Shown here in pieces: positions 1 through 8,565 of a stretch of DNA of 64,000 nucleotides (positions are counted from its first letter, which is position 1; each line of letters opens with the position of its first letter). The notes below the pieces were generated by a model. It made no database searches. It had not been told where the DNA came from and worked only from the letters and a program-made list of their open reading frames with translations. Source of the stretch: Candidatus Saccharicenans subterraneus (lineage in GTDB: Bacteria; Acidobacteriota; Aminicenantia; Aminicenantales; Saccharicenantaceae); contig QUAH01000001.1 of NCBI GenBank assembly GCA_003426165.1, positions 310,001 to 374,000 on the forward strand. Reading direction: 5' to 3'. Both the position numbers and the translations under genes were made by a program.

Positions 1-2
1 AC

Positions 3-854
3 GGGCGTCTCTATCACCTCTATCTCGGCTATTCCCTCCAGAACCTGGACCACCTCCTGGCCCGGTCGCGGAGAATTTTCTGGCTGGTTCTCGGCGTTCT
101 GTCCGTGGCCGGCCTGGTGATTTTTGCCGGCATTTACCGGCTCCATGCCAGTTTCCAGAGGGCGTCGGCAGAAGCCATCAGGCAGGCCGAAGAAAAGGAG
201 AGGTTCCGGGAAATTTCCGGGTTTACGGCCGGGGTGGCCCATGAAATCAAGAATCCCCTGAACAGCCTGGTCCTGCTTTTTGAACTCCTGGAGAAAAAAT
301 CACCGCCGGAACTGGGGCCGCAGATCAGCCGGGGCAAGGGAGAAATCCAGAAGATCGGGGCGGTGGTGGACAGGTTTTCCGAGCTGATCAAACCATTATC
401 TCTTCGGAAGGAAAAATTTTGCCTGGCCGAGGTCGTCCGGGGAGAGGCGGACAGCCTTCAGGGGTTGGCCCGCGGACGCGGAGTGACCATGGAACTGAAG
501 ATTCCGCCCCGGCTTGAGGTCGAGGGTGACCGACTGCTCCTGGCCCGGGTCGTAAGCAATTTGATTAAGAACGCGCTGGAGGCCTCCGACTCCGGCCAGA
601 AAGTTACGGTCGAGGCCGGTTTTCGCCGGCAGGCGGTCATCTTTTCTGTTAAAGATGAAGGCCGGGGAATTACCCCGGAAGATTCGGAGAAGATCTTTGA
701 ACCTTTTGTTTCCTTCAAGGAAACCGGCCTGGGTGTGGGCCTGTACCTGGTCAGGAAGATAGTCGAGGCCCACCGGGGAAAGATTTACCTGAAGAGCCGG
801 CCAGGGGCCGGCACCGAATTCACGGTCGAGCTGCCGGGAGGTCAAAATGGCTGA
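3..854 (+). CDS. Sensor histidine kinase, NtrB type (5' end outside window)
   Basis: Membrane sensor kinase that should autophosphorylate and pass phosphate to the response regulator encoded just downstream. The frame is open from the first bases of the window, so the sensory N-terminus is missing; an apparent GTG at 105 is internal. Visible order: a hydrophobic membrane segment (about codons 24-45), a linker, the H-box with AHEIKNPLN (phospho-His codon at 240-242), a DHp helix, then the ATPase domain with N-box (SNLIKNALEAS), G1 (VKDEGRGI) and G2 (GLGVGLYLVRK). The end overlaps the next gene by 8 bases, which implies translational coupling. The signal sensed is unknown because the input domain lies outside the window. 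Confidence 0.92.
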   Translation, partial: GRLYHLYLGYSLQNLDHLLARSRRIFWLVLGVLSVAGLVIFAGIYRLHASFQRASAEAIRQAEEKERFREISGFTAGVAHEIKNPLNSLVLLFELLEKKSPPELGPQISRGKGEIQKIGAVVDRFSELIKPLSLRKEKFCLAEVVRGEADSLQGLARGRGVTMELKIPPRLEVEGDRLLLARVVSNLIKNALEASDSGQKVTVEAGFRRQAVIFSVKDEGRGITPEDSEKIFEPFVSFKETGLGVGLYLVRKIVEAHRGKIYLKSRPGAGTEFTVELPGGQNG

Positions 855-2217
855 GCCCAGAGGAACAATCCTGGTGGTGGAAGATGATGACCTGCAGCGG
901 GAGCTGATTTCTGAAAACCTGAGGCAGGAGGGCTACCAGGTTCTCGAGGCCCGGGACAGCCGGGAAGCCCTGGACCGGGTCAGCCAGAACCCGGTGGAGA
1001 TTGCCGTGGTCGATTATAAGCTGGGGGAGGAATCGGGGCTGGAGTTGATAAAAGAGCTCAGGCGCCGCAACCCGCTTATAACTCCGATCATGGTCACGGC
1101 CTTTGCCAGCGTTGAGACCGCGGTCGAGGCCATAAAACAGGGCGCCTACGATTACGTGGTCAAGCCGGTCGATTTTCAGAAATTCTTGCTGACCCTGGAG
1201 CGGGCCCGGGAAAGGTTCAGGCTGCAGCGCGAAGTGACCGAGTTGCGGAATCGCCTGGAAGAGAAATTCAGTTTCAAGAACTTTGTTTTCACCTCCAGGG
1301 CCATGGAACAGGTGGTGGCCCTGATGTCCAGGGCGGCCCGGAGCGAAGCCACCGTTCTCCTGACCGGCGAGACCGGCACCGGGAAAGACCTGATTGCCCG
1401 CCTCATCCATTTTTCTTCTTCCCGGAATTCTGGCCCCTTCCTGGCGGTCAACCTGCCTTCCATTCCAGAAACCCTGGTGGAGAGCGAACTGTTCGGGGCC
1501 GAGAAGGGAGCTTACACCGACGCCCGGGAAAGGAAGATTGGAAAGTTTGAGGCCGCCGACGGCGGAACGCTTTTCCTGGATGAAATCGGGGACCTGCAGC
1601 CGGCGGTGCAGGTCAAGTTGCTGAGGTTCCTGCAGGACCGGGAATTTTACCGGCTGGGGTCGACCCGGCTCCTCCGGGCAGATGTCAGGATCATCGCCGC
1701 CACCAACCGTAACCTGGAAAAACTGGTCAGCGAGGAGAAATTCAGGTCCGACCTGTACTACCGGCTGAATGTCATCCGGATAGATGTTCCCCCGCTTCGT
1801 GAGAGAAAAGAGGACATTCCCCTGCTGGTCGACCATTTCATTCGGGAATACAGCCGGCGCGAAAAAAAGAATGTCCGGGGAATATCGGCCGAGGCCCTGA
1901 ACGTGCTGATGAATCACGATTTCAAGGGTAACGTCAGGGAACTGGAAAACGCCATCGAGCGGGCCGTTATTTTTGCCGAAGGAGAGGTCATAACCCGGGC
2001 CGACCTGCCAGTTTTCCTGGAGATAAAATCGGAATCAGAGCTGGCCGCGGTCGAGGCAGAATCTTCGAAACCGCTGCCGGACAGGGTACGGGACCTGGAA
2101 ATCCGGGAAATCAGGCGGGCCCTGGAGAAGAGCGGCGGGGTCAAGAGCCGGGCGGCCCGGATGCTGGGGATAACCGAGCGCATGCTCTCTTACAAGATGA
2201 AGATATACAACCTCTAA
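847..2217 (+). CDS. Sigma54-dependent response regulator, NtrC family
   Basis: Transcription activator for sigma54 promoters, 456 aa. Domains: receiver (1-125, phospho-acceptor Asp56 in VVDYKLG), AAA+ ATPase (about 150-380; Walker A GETGTGKD at 174-181, Walker B GGTLFLDEIGDL), and a C-terminal Fis-type HTH (GGVKSRAARMLGIT). The sigma54-contact loop reads GAYTDA instead of the textbook GAFTGA; Phe-to-Tyr and Gly-to-Asp variants occur in functional family members, so I do not call it inactive. It overlaps the kinase stop codon, so the two form a two-component pair. The 3' end overlaps the convergent glycosyltransferase gene by 4 bases. Target genes cannot be read from the window. Confidence 0.95.
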   Translation: MAEPRGTILVVEDDDLQRELISENLRQEGYQVLEARDSREALDRVSQNPVEIAVVDYKLGEESGLELIKELRRRNPLITPIMVTAFASVETAVEAIKQGAYDYVVKPVDFQKFLLTLERARERFRLQREVTELRNRLEEKFSFKNFVFTSRAMEQVVALMSRAARSEATVLLTGETGTGKDLIARLIHFSSSRNSGPFLAVNLPSIPETLVESELFGAEKGAYTDARERKIGKFEAADGGTLFLDEIGDLQPAVQVKLLRFLQDREFYRLGSTRLLRADVRIIAATNRNLEKLVSEEKFRSDLYYRLNVIRIDVPPLRERKEDIPLLVDHFIREYSRREKKNVRGISAEALNVLMNHDFKGNVRELENAIERAVIFAEGEVITRADLPVFLEIKSESELAAVEAESSKPLPDRVRDLEIREIRRALEKSGGVKSRAARMLGITERMLSYKMKIYNL

Positions 2218-3494
2218 TCGTAGAGCTGCCACTCCCCGGAGTGGTTTTCCGGGGTCTTCGATTTTTCTTCCCAGACCTTGAGCAGATAATCCTTGTTATC
2301 TTCAAAAACCTGGGCCTGCTGCTCCACCACCTGCTCGGCCTGCTCTGAAGTCATATCCCAGGTGCTGTGAACGAAGTCTGCTATCCTGGCGTAATAAAGC
2401 GGGGTCACCAGCTCGATGATCTTGAAGCGGTTCCTGGGCCAGGCGTGGAAGGTGGCGGCCAGCTCGTAGAGGATTTTTACCCAGGAGTCGATCGGCAGGC
2501 GAAAGTCCTGGACCGGCAGCCTGGAAGCGGCTTCCACGGCGGCAAAAGCTTCCTCGGAAAACATTTCTTTCCAGAGCGGTGAAAATTGCTTGAAGCCAAC
2601 CTTGAACCTGTAGACCAGGTCGGGCAGAGTAACCTCCACCGGTTCCGGCTCCCGGGGTTCGATCTCTCCCAGGATTTCCACCGGCTGGCTTCCCTTCACC
2701 AGCTTCCAGTACTGCTCGTACTGCTCCATCAGCGTGAACAGTATCCACAGTACCTGCCTGAACATCGGGCCCAGGTGTTTGGAAGGATCTTTGACGTCGT
2801 GAATTTTGACCCCGAGGTTGGCCTGGCAGATCTTGAAACCCTGGATGATGGCGTTGGTGGTCATCCAGATATCAATCCCGAACCGGGCCACGTCGGTCTC
2901 CCAGACGTCCTGGTCGATGTAAAAATTGGCCACCTGGCGGTTAAAGGCAAAGTCGCCGCCTATGGGCTGGCGGATTCTCTTTCCGTACAGGGCCCGGGTC
3001 AGGTTGTAGACGATGTTATTGGTGATCGTTCCATCGTACTTATGCCTCTGATAGATGGGGGCCACAAAGTCATAGCCCTTTTCCAGGACCGGGTTGAGCA
3101 GGTTGAAGACCCAGTCCGAGGTGATGCTGCGCAGGTCAGCATCAACCACGGCACAGGCTTTGACCTTGAGCTTGCAGGCGGCTTCAAAGACCGAGCGCAG
3201 GGCCGACCCCTTGCCACCAATTCCCCGGTAGATGGAAACCAGCTTTTCCTGCCAGGGCTTGATCTGAAATTCCTTGGCTTCTTCGCGGGTGTCATCGGTG
3301 GAGCCCCCGTCGGCTATGAAGATCAGGTTGCGCGAATTCCGGTAGTACTTGTCCAGCCCGTGGGTGACCATCTGGATGACATGGGCGATTGTTTTTTCGT
3401 TGTTGAAGCAGGGGATGCCGACGATGATATCGGCCTGCCCGATTTCTTCCAGCCTTTTTAAGGTATAACCTCGAAGCGATGTGGTGTAGGCCAT
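2214..3494 (-). CDS. Glycosyltransferase, mannosylglycerate-synthase-like (GT78-like/MggS-like)
   Basis: A 426-aa GT-A fold transferase, probably using a nucleotide sugar. Visible: an N-terminal nucleotide-binding strand (IIVGIPCFNNE), the metal-binding DAD motif (ACAVVDADLRS), and a middle motif QPIGGDFAFNRQ followed by FGIDIWMTT. This resembles, from memory, the arrangement of Rhodothermus mannosylglycerate synthase (QPLGGE then DWGIDT). It is transcribed away from a phosphatase and a GpgS-like transferase, so it may add the second sugar of mannosylglucosylglycerate or directly make mannosylglycerate. The acceptor and donor are inferred. No signal peptide or membrane span is seen, so the enzyme should be cytoplasmic. 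Confidence 0.75.
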   Translation of the reverse strand: MAYTTSLRGYTLKRLEEIGQADIIVGIPCFNNEKTIAHVIQMVTHGLDKYYRNSRNLIFIADGGSTDDTREEAKEFQIKPWQEKLVSIYRGIGGKGSALRSVFEAACKLKVKACAVVDADLRSITSDWVFNLLNPVLEKGYDFVAPIYQRHKYDGTITNNIVYNLTRALYGKRIRQPIGGDFAFNRQVANFYIDQDVWETDVARFGIDIWMTTNAIIQGFKICQANLGVKIHDVKDPSKHLGPMFRQVLWILFTLMEQYEQYWKLVKGSQPVEILGEIEPREPEPVEVTLPDLVYRFKVGFKQFSPLWKEMFSEEAFAAVEAASRLPVQDFRLPIDSWVKILYELAATFHAWPRNRFKIIELVTPLYYARIADFVHSTWDMTSEQAEQVVEQQAQVFEDNKDYLLKVWEEKSKTPENHSGEWQLYD

Positions 3495-3654
3495 AAAGCC
3501 ATTATCCCGACTATTCCCGTATTAGTCAAACCTTAGTTGACTCAACGGCCAGGAATGTAAGATTTAGAGATTGGGCAATCATGAGGAATTCCTTAGAGAC
3601 GGAGACTTAATCAAAGAAGCTGGCCTTCTACTTTCTGCATCCTTTAATTTCTGG

Positions 3655-3683
3655 TTGACACCATCAACCTCTTGCTGTTATCC
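3655..3683 (+). promoter_or_regulatory. Sigma70-type promoter for the osmolyte phosphatase/transferase pair
   Basis: TTGACA at 3655-3660, a 17-base spacer, then TTATCC at 3678-3683. It lies 60 bases before the phosphatase start, in the divergent gap with the minus-strand glycosyltransferase. The -35 is perfect and the -10 is weak. Confidence 0.5.
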
Positions 3684-3743
3684 TGAAAACACCACACATC
3701 GTTTGTAAAGTCCTTGTCAATAAAATCTGAAAGGCAGGAGTCG

Positions 3744-4763
3744 ATGTCTTTTCGTCTTGTCATTTTTTCCGACCTGGATGCCACCCTGCTGGACCACCAG
3801 ACCTACAGCTACCAGGCCGCCCTGCCGGTTCTTAAGAAAATTAAGAAAAAAGGAATTCCGGTTGTCCTGTGCACCAGCAAGACCCGGGCCGAGACCGAAG
3901 CCATAGCCAGGAAGCTTGGTTTACAACATCCCTTTATAGTTGAAAACGGAGGCGCTATTTTTATCCCGGAAAATTATTTCCCTGAATCCGTTTACAGGCT
4001 GGCGGGGCTGAAAGCTTTCAAAAAAGACGATTATCGGGTTATACAATTCGGAACTTCTTACCGACGCCTAAGGTTGGCCTTGAAAATGATAGAAAAGAAG
4101 ACAGGCAAAAAGTTAATAGGTTTCGGAGACCTGGGCGCAGAGGAGATAGCCGCGGTGACGGGTCTGGGGAGAAAGGAAGCGGAGCTGGCCAGGAGGAGAG
4201 AATACGACGAGCCGTTTTTTCTGGAAAACAGTCCTGAGTTCGAGTTAATACAGGCGGCAGGGCAGCGGGGTAAAAGAAAAATTAAGGAAACAGGGGTTAT
4301 TCATAAAGCTCAAGTCAGGGAAACAATTAATGGTCAGATTCGGGGGATTGAGGGCTCCGGGGAGCGGGGCAAATTGTTTCGAAGGATGCAAGAGGTAGCC
4401 CGGTCGCAGGGCCTGAAAATTACCGCGGGCGGCCGGTTTTTTCATCTTACCGGCACCAACGACAAGGGCCGGGCGGTCAGGGTCCTGAAAAAACTCTATC
4501 GCCTCAACCTTGGGAAAATCATCACCATCGGCCTGGGCGATTCAGAAAACGACTGGCCGATGCTCAGGGCGGTTGACCTGCCGGTGCTGGTGGCCAGGCC
4601 CGACGGTATTAACCTGAAACTTCCGGAAGCGGAAGCGAAGTTGCTCAGGACCTCCCGCCCCGGGCCGGAAGGCTGGGCCGAGGCGGTAAATTTCTTGCTG
4701 AGCCTGCAGAAATATGCCTCCGGCCAGGGTGGGCCGGCGGCCAGAAGAATCATAAGGAGGTAA
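3744..4763 (+). CDS. HAD phosphatase, mannosyl-/glucosyl-3-phosphoglycerate phosphatase family
   Basis: Cytoplasmic HAD-superfamily phosphatase of the MPGP type, expected to remove phosphate from glucosyl- or mannosyl-3-phosphoglycerate. Motif I is FSDLDATLLD (nucleophile the first Asp of DLD) near residue 10; motif II is the CTSKTRAET stretch; the C-terminal GLGDSENDWPML carries the acidic motif IV. A cap domain lies between. A TTG start 30 bases upstream is possible, but ATG at 3744 has an AGGCAGGAG ribosome site right before it and gives the usual N-terminus. The GpgS-like gene follows after 2 bases. Which sugar it prefers cannot be told. Confidence 0.85.
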   Translation: MSFRLVIFSDLDATLLDHQTYSYQAALPVLKKIKKKGIPVVLCTSKTRAETEAIARKLGLQHPFIVENGGAIFIPENYFPESVYRLAGLKAFKKDDYRVIQFGTSYRRLRLALKMIEKKTGKKLIGFGDLGAEEIAAVTGLGRKEAELARRREYDEPFFLENSPEFELIQAAGQRGKRKIKETGVIHKAQVRETINGQIRGIEGSGERGKLFRRMQEVARSQGLKITAGGRFFHLTGTNDKGRAVRVLKKLYRLNLGKIITIGLGDSENDWPMLRAVDLPVLVARPDGINLKLPEAEAKLLRTSRPGPEGWAEAVNFLLSLQKYASGQGGPAARRIIRR

Positions 4764-4765
4764 CC

Positions 4766-5977
4766 ATGGCTGATTTCCATCAGAGCGGGGTGGTCCCGAC
4801 CTTCCATCGTCTGGGTGAATTAAGGCTGGAACGCCTGGAAAAAGATTTGAGGGAATTTAACCGCCACCGGCCGATAGCCCTGGTCTTGCCGGTTACCCCG
4901 GCCGAGCTGGATTCAGTCGCGCTCAAAGGGATTCTGCATCACTTACAAGACGTTGATTACTTGAATGAGATCGTGGTTGTCCTTGGGCGCACCGAAAAAG
5001 AAGAAGATTTCCTCAGGACTAAAAAGATGTTTTCCATATTACCGCAGCGACACCGGATTATCTGGGCTTCCGGTCCACAGCTGGGCGAGCTGTATAAGAT
5101 ACTGGAAGAAGCGGACCTGTCGCCCGGCGGCGATGGCAAGGGGCGCTCGGCCTGGGTGGCTTATGGCTACATTCTATCGAGGGAAGAGAGCCGGGTCATA
5201 GCCCTGCACGATTGTGACATAGTCAACTACTCCCGGGAGCTCCTGGCCCGCCTGTGCTACCCGGTGGCTTCACCCCACATAGATTATGCTTTCTGCAAAG
5301 GCTATTACGCCCGGGTCACCGACAGGTTGCACGGCCGGGTTACCAGGCTGTTTGTGTCCCCGCTGGTCAGAAGCTTGATCCGGATTTATGGATATCTGCC
5401 CTTCCTGGTCTACCTGGATAGCTTCCGCTATCCGCTGGCCGGCGAATTTTCCATGATTTCTGACCTGGCCCGGATAAACCGGATTCCTTCAGACTGGGGA
5501 CTGGAGGTGGAAACCCTGGCCGAGGTCTACAGGAATTATTCCCTGAGGCGTATCTGCCAGGCCGAGATCGTGGAAACTTACGAGCACAAGCACCAACCCC
5601 TGTCGGCAGAGGACCCGACCACAGGGTTGATGAAAATGTCCATAGACATTGCCAGGGCAATTTTCAGGAACCTGGCCATAGAGGGCATCGTCCTGGCCGA
5701 GAGCACTCTCCGCACTCTTACCGTTAATTACCAGAGGACGGCCAAGGATTACGTCAAGCGATACCAGGATGAGTCAGAGATAAACGGGCTGGTTTTTGAT
5801 TACCACAAGGAAAGCCTGATGACCGAGGCTTTTACCCGGGCCCTGCAGATTGCCGGGCAGAAATTTCTGGAGGATCCCCTCTATTCTCCGCACATTCCAA
5901 ACTGGAACCGGGTGGTGGCCGCCATACCCGATTTCCTGGACCGGCTGCGGGAACTGGTCGAATCCCTGAACAGCTGA
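4766..5977 (+). CDS. Glucosyl-3-phosphoglycerate synthase-like glycosyltransferase (GT81-like)
   Basis: A 403-aa glycosyltransferase likely to join a nucleotide-activated hexose to 3-phosphoglycerate. The metal-binding motif is DCD (VIALHDCDIVNY, around residue 150), followed by RYPLAGEFSMISDLAR and DWGLEVETLAEVY, which match the PLAGE and glycine-glutamate blocks I know from GpgS proteins. It starts 2 bases after the phosphatase stop behind a strong AAGGAGG site, so the pair is an operon: synthase plus phosphatase for glucosylglycerate. The protein has no membrane segment. The alternative, mannosyl-3-phosphoglycerate synthase, cannot be excluded by eye. Confidence 0.78.
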   Translation: MADFHQSGVVPTFHRLGELRLERLEKDLREFNRHRPIALVLPVTPAELDSVALKGILHHLQDVDYLNEIVVVLGRTEKEEDFLRTKKMFSILPQRHRIIWASGPQLGELYKILEEADLSPGGDGKGRSAWVAYGYILSREESRVIALHDCDIVNYSRELLARLCYPVASPHIDYAFCKGYYARVTDRLHGRVTRLFVSPLVRSLIRIYGYLPFLVYLDSFRYPLAGEFSMISDLARINRIPSDWGLEVETLAEVYRNYSLRRICQAEIVETYEHKHQPLSAEDPTTGLMKMSIDIARAIFRNLAIEGIVLAESTLRTLTVNYQRTAKDYVKRYQDESEINGLVFDYHKESLMTEAFTRALQIAGQKFLEDPLYSPHIPNWNRVVAAIPDFLDRLRELVESLNS

Positions 5978-5985
5978 TTAGACTG

Positions 5986-6007
5986 GGGGACACAGTCTCG
6001 TGTCCCC
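5986..6007. repeat. Dispersed palindrome GGGGACAC-N6-GTGTCCCC, copy 1 (terminator-like)
   Basis: Perfect 8-bp arms around the centre AGTCTC, 9 bases after the GpgS stop codon, followed by ATTTTTTT. It can form a hairpin plus T-run, so it probably ends the osmolyte operon. Same family as the copies at 33506, 33589, 38235, 38308 and 49495. Confidence 0.85.
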
Positions 6008-6065
6008 ATTTTTTTCGGGCAACCCTTTTTCTCCCTTATCTGTCTTAATTAACGAGGTTCGATGG

Positions 6066-6746
6066 ATGTTTGCCCATAACAATTCGCTGGTTTTAAGGAT
6101 GGCGATGGTTGATAATATAAGCAGAATCAAACCGGCCGGCCACCTGGCAGGAGAAAGGCTCTTGGAAACGAGGCAGGAAACTCCGCAAGCTGCTGAAATG
6201 GCAGAACTTATAGGCAGGTCCCAGTCGGGCAGCCTGGAGGCCTTTGAACAGCTTTATAACCTTTTTAAGAACAAGGTTTACGGGCTGGCCTTCAACCTGT
6301 CCCGCGACCACCAGGTGGCCGAGGACCTGACCCAGGATATTTTCCTGAAGGTTTTTTCCTCGATCAGGTCCGTGGACCGGCCAGAATTATTTCCGGCCTG
6401 GGTCTACCGGATAGCCCTGAACACCTGCTACAGCTACCTTAGACGGGAAAAGGTCTATGATGAAAAGCTGGAAATGATGGCCCCCGACGATGAAGGCCAG
6501 GCTGATAGCGGCTTCGATTCCCGTCATGATGACCTGGCCAGGGCTGTCAGTGAGGCGGTGGCCAGGCTGCCGGAGAGGTTGCGGACGGTTTTCCTCCTTC
6601 ACGAGGTGGACGGGTTGACCCACGAGGAAATCGCCGAAACTCTCGGCTGCCGGGTGGGGACTTCCAAGTCCCAGCTTTTTAAGGCCCGGTTGAAACTCCG
6701 GAAAATCCTTAAGAAGCAGCAGCTCTTGAAAGGAGCAGGCCGATGA
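6066..6746 (+). CDS. ECF-type RNA polymerase sigma factor (sigma-24 group)
   Basis: Extracytoplasmic-function sigma factor of about 226 aa. Region 2 is seen in AFEQLYNLFKNKVYGLAF and AEDLTQDIFLKVF; region 4 carries the HTH in DGLTHEEIAETLGCRVGTSKSQLFKAR. A GTG at 6000 would read through the palindromic repeat and is unlikely. ATG 6066 has GAGG 8 bases upstream; ATG 6105 has AAGG 6 bases upstream and is nearly as good, the first residues being unconserved. The gene overlaps the anti-sigma gene by 4 bases (ATGA), the usual sigma/anti-sigma coupling. Regulon unknown, but DUF4097 downstream is a likely target. Confidence 0.92.
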   Translation: MFAHNNSLVLRMAMVDNISRIKPAGHLAGERLLETRQETPQAAEMAELIGRSQSGSLEAFEQLYNLFKNKVYGLAFNLSRDHQVAEDLTQDIFLKVFSSIRSVDRPELFPAWVYRIALNTCYSYLRREKVYDEKLEMMAPDDEGQADSGFDSRHDDLARAVSEAVARLPERLRTVFLLHEVDGLTHEEIAETLGCRVGTSKSQLFKARLKLRKILKKQQLLKGAGR

Positions 6747-7468
6747 ATTGCCGTAAAGCTCAGCGTTTTATCAACGAGCTTCTGGATGGAGAACTCCGGG
6801 AGAAGGATCGCCAGGGGCTCCAGGCTCATCTCGAGAAATGCGCCCGCTGCCGGCAACTGCATGAAGAGCTGGCGAGTATAAAAGAAAAGATTGTGCCGGC
6901 CGGCCAGGTGGAACCGTCGGCCAGAGTCTGGGAAAACTTGAAGAACCGCCTCCAGGCCGAAATCATCCCGCAGCTTCAGGCTGAAGCGGCCAGGCCAGTA
7001 AAAGAACGAACCCGGACCAGAATCGCCGAGCTGTTTCGCGCCCCGGCCCCGGCTTTCAAGTATGCCCTGGCCACCCTGGTTCTTATGGCCTTTATCGCCG
7101 GCGCTTTTTTCCTGGGTCGGTACTACCAGAAGCCCGGCCAACCGGAACTCCAGGTGGCTTCCCAGAACCCGGCCATTCAGAAGCTTCAGGAAGCCGAGTT
7201 CTATTACCAGAAGGCAGTGCAATCGCTAACCCAGGCCCTGGAATCCTCCGAAAATGGCCTGCCGCCCGAAATGGCAGAGATCCTGCAGGCCAACCTTGGC
7301 CTTCTGGACCGCACCATTGACCTGGCCAGGCAGGCGGTCAACGAGCAGCCCGACAACCTCCAGGCCCGGGAATACCTGCTGAGCGCTTACAGCTCAAAGG
7401 CCAGCTTCCTGAACACGATGCTGGAGACCAAGAAATCATTAACAGCCAAGGGGCTGGAAAAGCTATAG
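6743..7468 (+). CDS. Anti-sigma factor with zinc-finger (zf-HC2) domain
   Basis: A 241-aa membrane anti-sigma factor. The N-terminus has the HC2 zinc-binding pattern (C3 and HLEKCARCRQ, i.e. HxxxCxxC at about 31-38) that binds the cognate sigma factor. One transmembrane segment (about 98-120, YALATLVLMAFIAGAFFLG) separates it from a periplasmic, helix-rich domain of about 115 aa (alanine- and glutamine-rich, tetratricopeptide-like in look). It is translationally coupled to the sigma gene and lies 30 bases before the DUF4097 gene. Release of sigma on an envelope signal is the family role; the trigger is unknown. Confidence 0.88.
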   Translation: MNCRKAQRFINELLDGELREKDRQGLQAHLEKCARCRQLHEELASIKEKIVPAGQVEPSARVWENLKNRLQAEIIPQLQAEAARPVKERTRTRIAELFRAPAPAFKYALATLVLMAFIAGAFFLGRYYQKPGQPELQVASQNPAIQKLQEAEFYYQKAVQSLTQALESSENGLPPEMAEILQANLGLLDRTIDLARQAVNEQPDNLQAREYLLSAYSSKASFLNTMLETKKSLTAKGLEKL

Positions 7469-7498
7469 AAAAGAAGTATGGATGAAAGGAGATTTGCG

Positions 7499-8467
7499 AT
7501 GAGAAAAAGAGAATGGAAAAGGTCAAAAGAATTAAGGCTCGGCCTGGCCCTGATGCTTGGCCTGTTGCTCATCGGGCCCCTGCTGGCCGGGGATACCTAC
7601 CAGGAGAAATTTGAAAAAACAGAAAGACTGGCCAGGGATGGCCGGGTAGCCATCAGCAACGTTTCCGGTGACATCAAGGTTATGGTCTGGAAAGAAGAGA
7701 TGGTAAAGATTGAAGCCGTGAAATCGGCCAGCGCCTCCACCAGGGCCAAGGCCAAGGAAAGTGCCGATAAAGTAACCATTGAAGTTACCACGGAGCCCGG
7801 ACTGGTCAGGATTGAAACCAGGTACCCGGAATCCAGACGGTGGTTTGGCGGCGACTCCAATGTCAGCGTCGATTATACCCTGTGGATCCCGGACCAGGCC
7901 TCCTTTGAGAGCAAGTCGGTCAGCGGTGATGTCGAGGTGGAAAAGGCTGGCGGTCCAGTCAGGGTTAGCACCGTAAGCGGTAGTGTGACCGTCCTGGGCG
8001 GAAAGAAGTCCATTTTGGCCAAGGCCGTCAGCGGTGACATCAGGGTGACTGAAGCCGAAGGCGATCTGGAACTTAATTCCGTTTCCGGCGATATCAGGGT
8101 CAGCAAGGTTAGAGGCTCGGTGGAGGCCGAGGTGGTCAGCGGTTCAGTCCGCCTGGAAGACATCTCCGGGGCCCGAAGGGTTTCGGCCAAGTCCATCAGC
8201 GGCACCGTGGAGTACCGGGGACAGCTCTTGCCGGATGGAAACTACAGGTTCACCAGCCATTCCGGTGAAGTCAGGCTGTATTTGCCGGCCGATTCTTCCT
8301 TTAACCTGGAAGCTTCATCCTTCAGCGGTACGGTCAGCACCGACTTCCCGGTGGAAGTGATGGGCAAGCTGAGCGGCAAGAGCATCCAGGGGAGAGTCGG
8401 CAAGGGTGGAGCCGAGGTTGTGGCCAAGGCTTTCAGCGGCAGCGTGGAAATAAGAAAGGGGAGCTGA
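7499..8467 (+). CDS. DUF4097 beta-solenoid protein, exported
   Basis: A 322-aa protein with an N-terminal signal peptide (hydrophobic stretch LRLGLALMLGLLLIGPLLAG) followed by repeating strands of the kind VSGDIRV/VSGSVRL at about 20-residue spacing, typical of the DUF4097 beta-helix family. Family function is unknown; members are often encoded with ECF sigma/anti-sigma pairs, as here. ATG 7499 is chosen over 7478 because AAAGGAG lies 8 bases before it. It is the last gene of the operon: a clear terminator follows. I infer a periplasmic or envelope structural role under sigma-factor control. Confidence 0.85.
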   Translation: MRKREWKRSKELRLGLALMLGLLLIGPLLAGDTYQEKFEKTERLARDGRVAISNVSGDIKVMVWKEEMVKIEAVKSASASTRAKAKESADKVTIEVTTEPGLVRIETRYPESRRWFGGDSNVSVDYTLWIPDQASFESKSVSGDVEVEKAGGPVRVSTVSGSVTVLGGKKSILAKAVSGDIRVTEAEGDLELNSVSGDIRVSKVRGSVEAEVVSGSVRLEDISGARRVSAKSISGTVEYRGQLLPDGNYRFTSHSGEVRLYLPADSSFNLEASSFSGTVSTDFPVEVMGKLSGKSIQGRVGKGGAEVVAKAFSGSVEIRKGS

Positions 8468-8518
8468 TATAAAAGTTGCTGGCGCCGGCCTGGGTGCCGG
8501 TTAATAAGACAGCTCACA

Positions 8519-8548
8519 AGGGCGGGCTAACCCCCGCCCTTTTTTTTC
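8519..8548 (+). terminator. Rho-independent terminator after the sigma/anti-sigma/DUF4097 operon
   Basis: GC-rich stem AGGGCGGG / CCCGCCCT (8519-8526 and 8533-8540) with a 6-base loop, followed by T8. It stands 50 bases after the DUF4097 stop and just before ygiQ. Confidence 0.9.
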
Positions 8549-8565
8549 TGATAAAATAGCCCGAG

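Noticed and set aside
8242-8517. Minus-strand frames across the DUF4097 and other genes
   Set aside because: They are shadows of clearly coding frames on the opposite strand.
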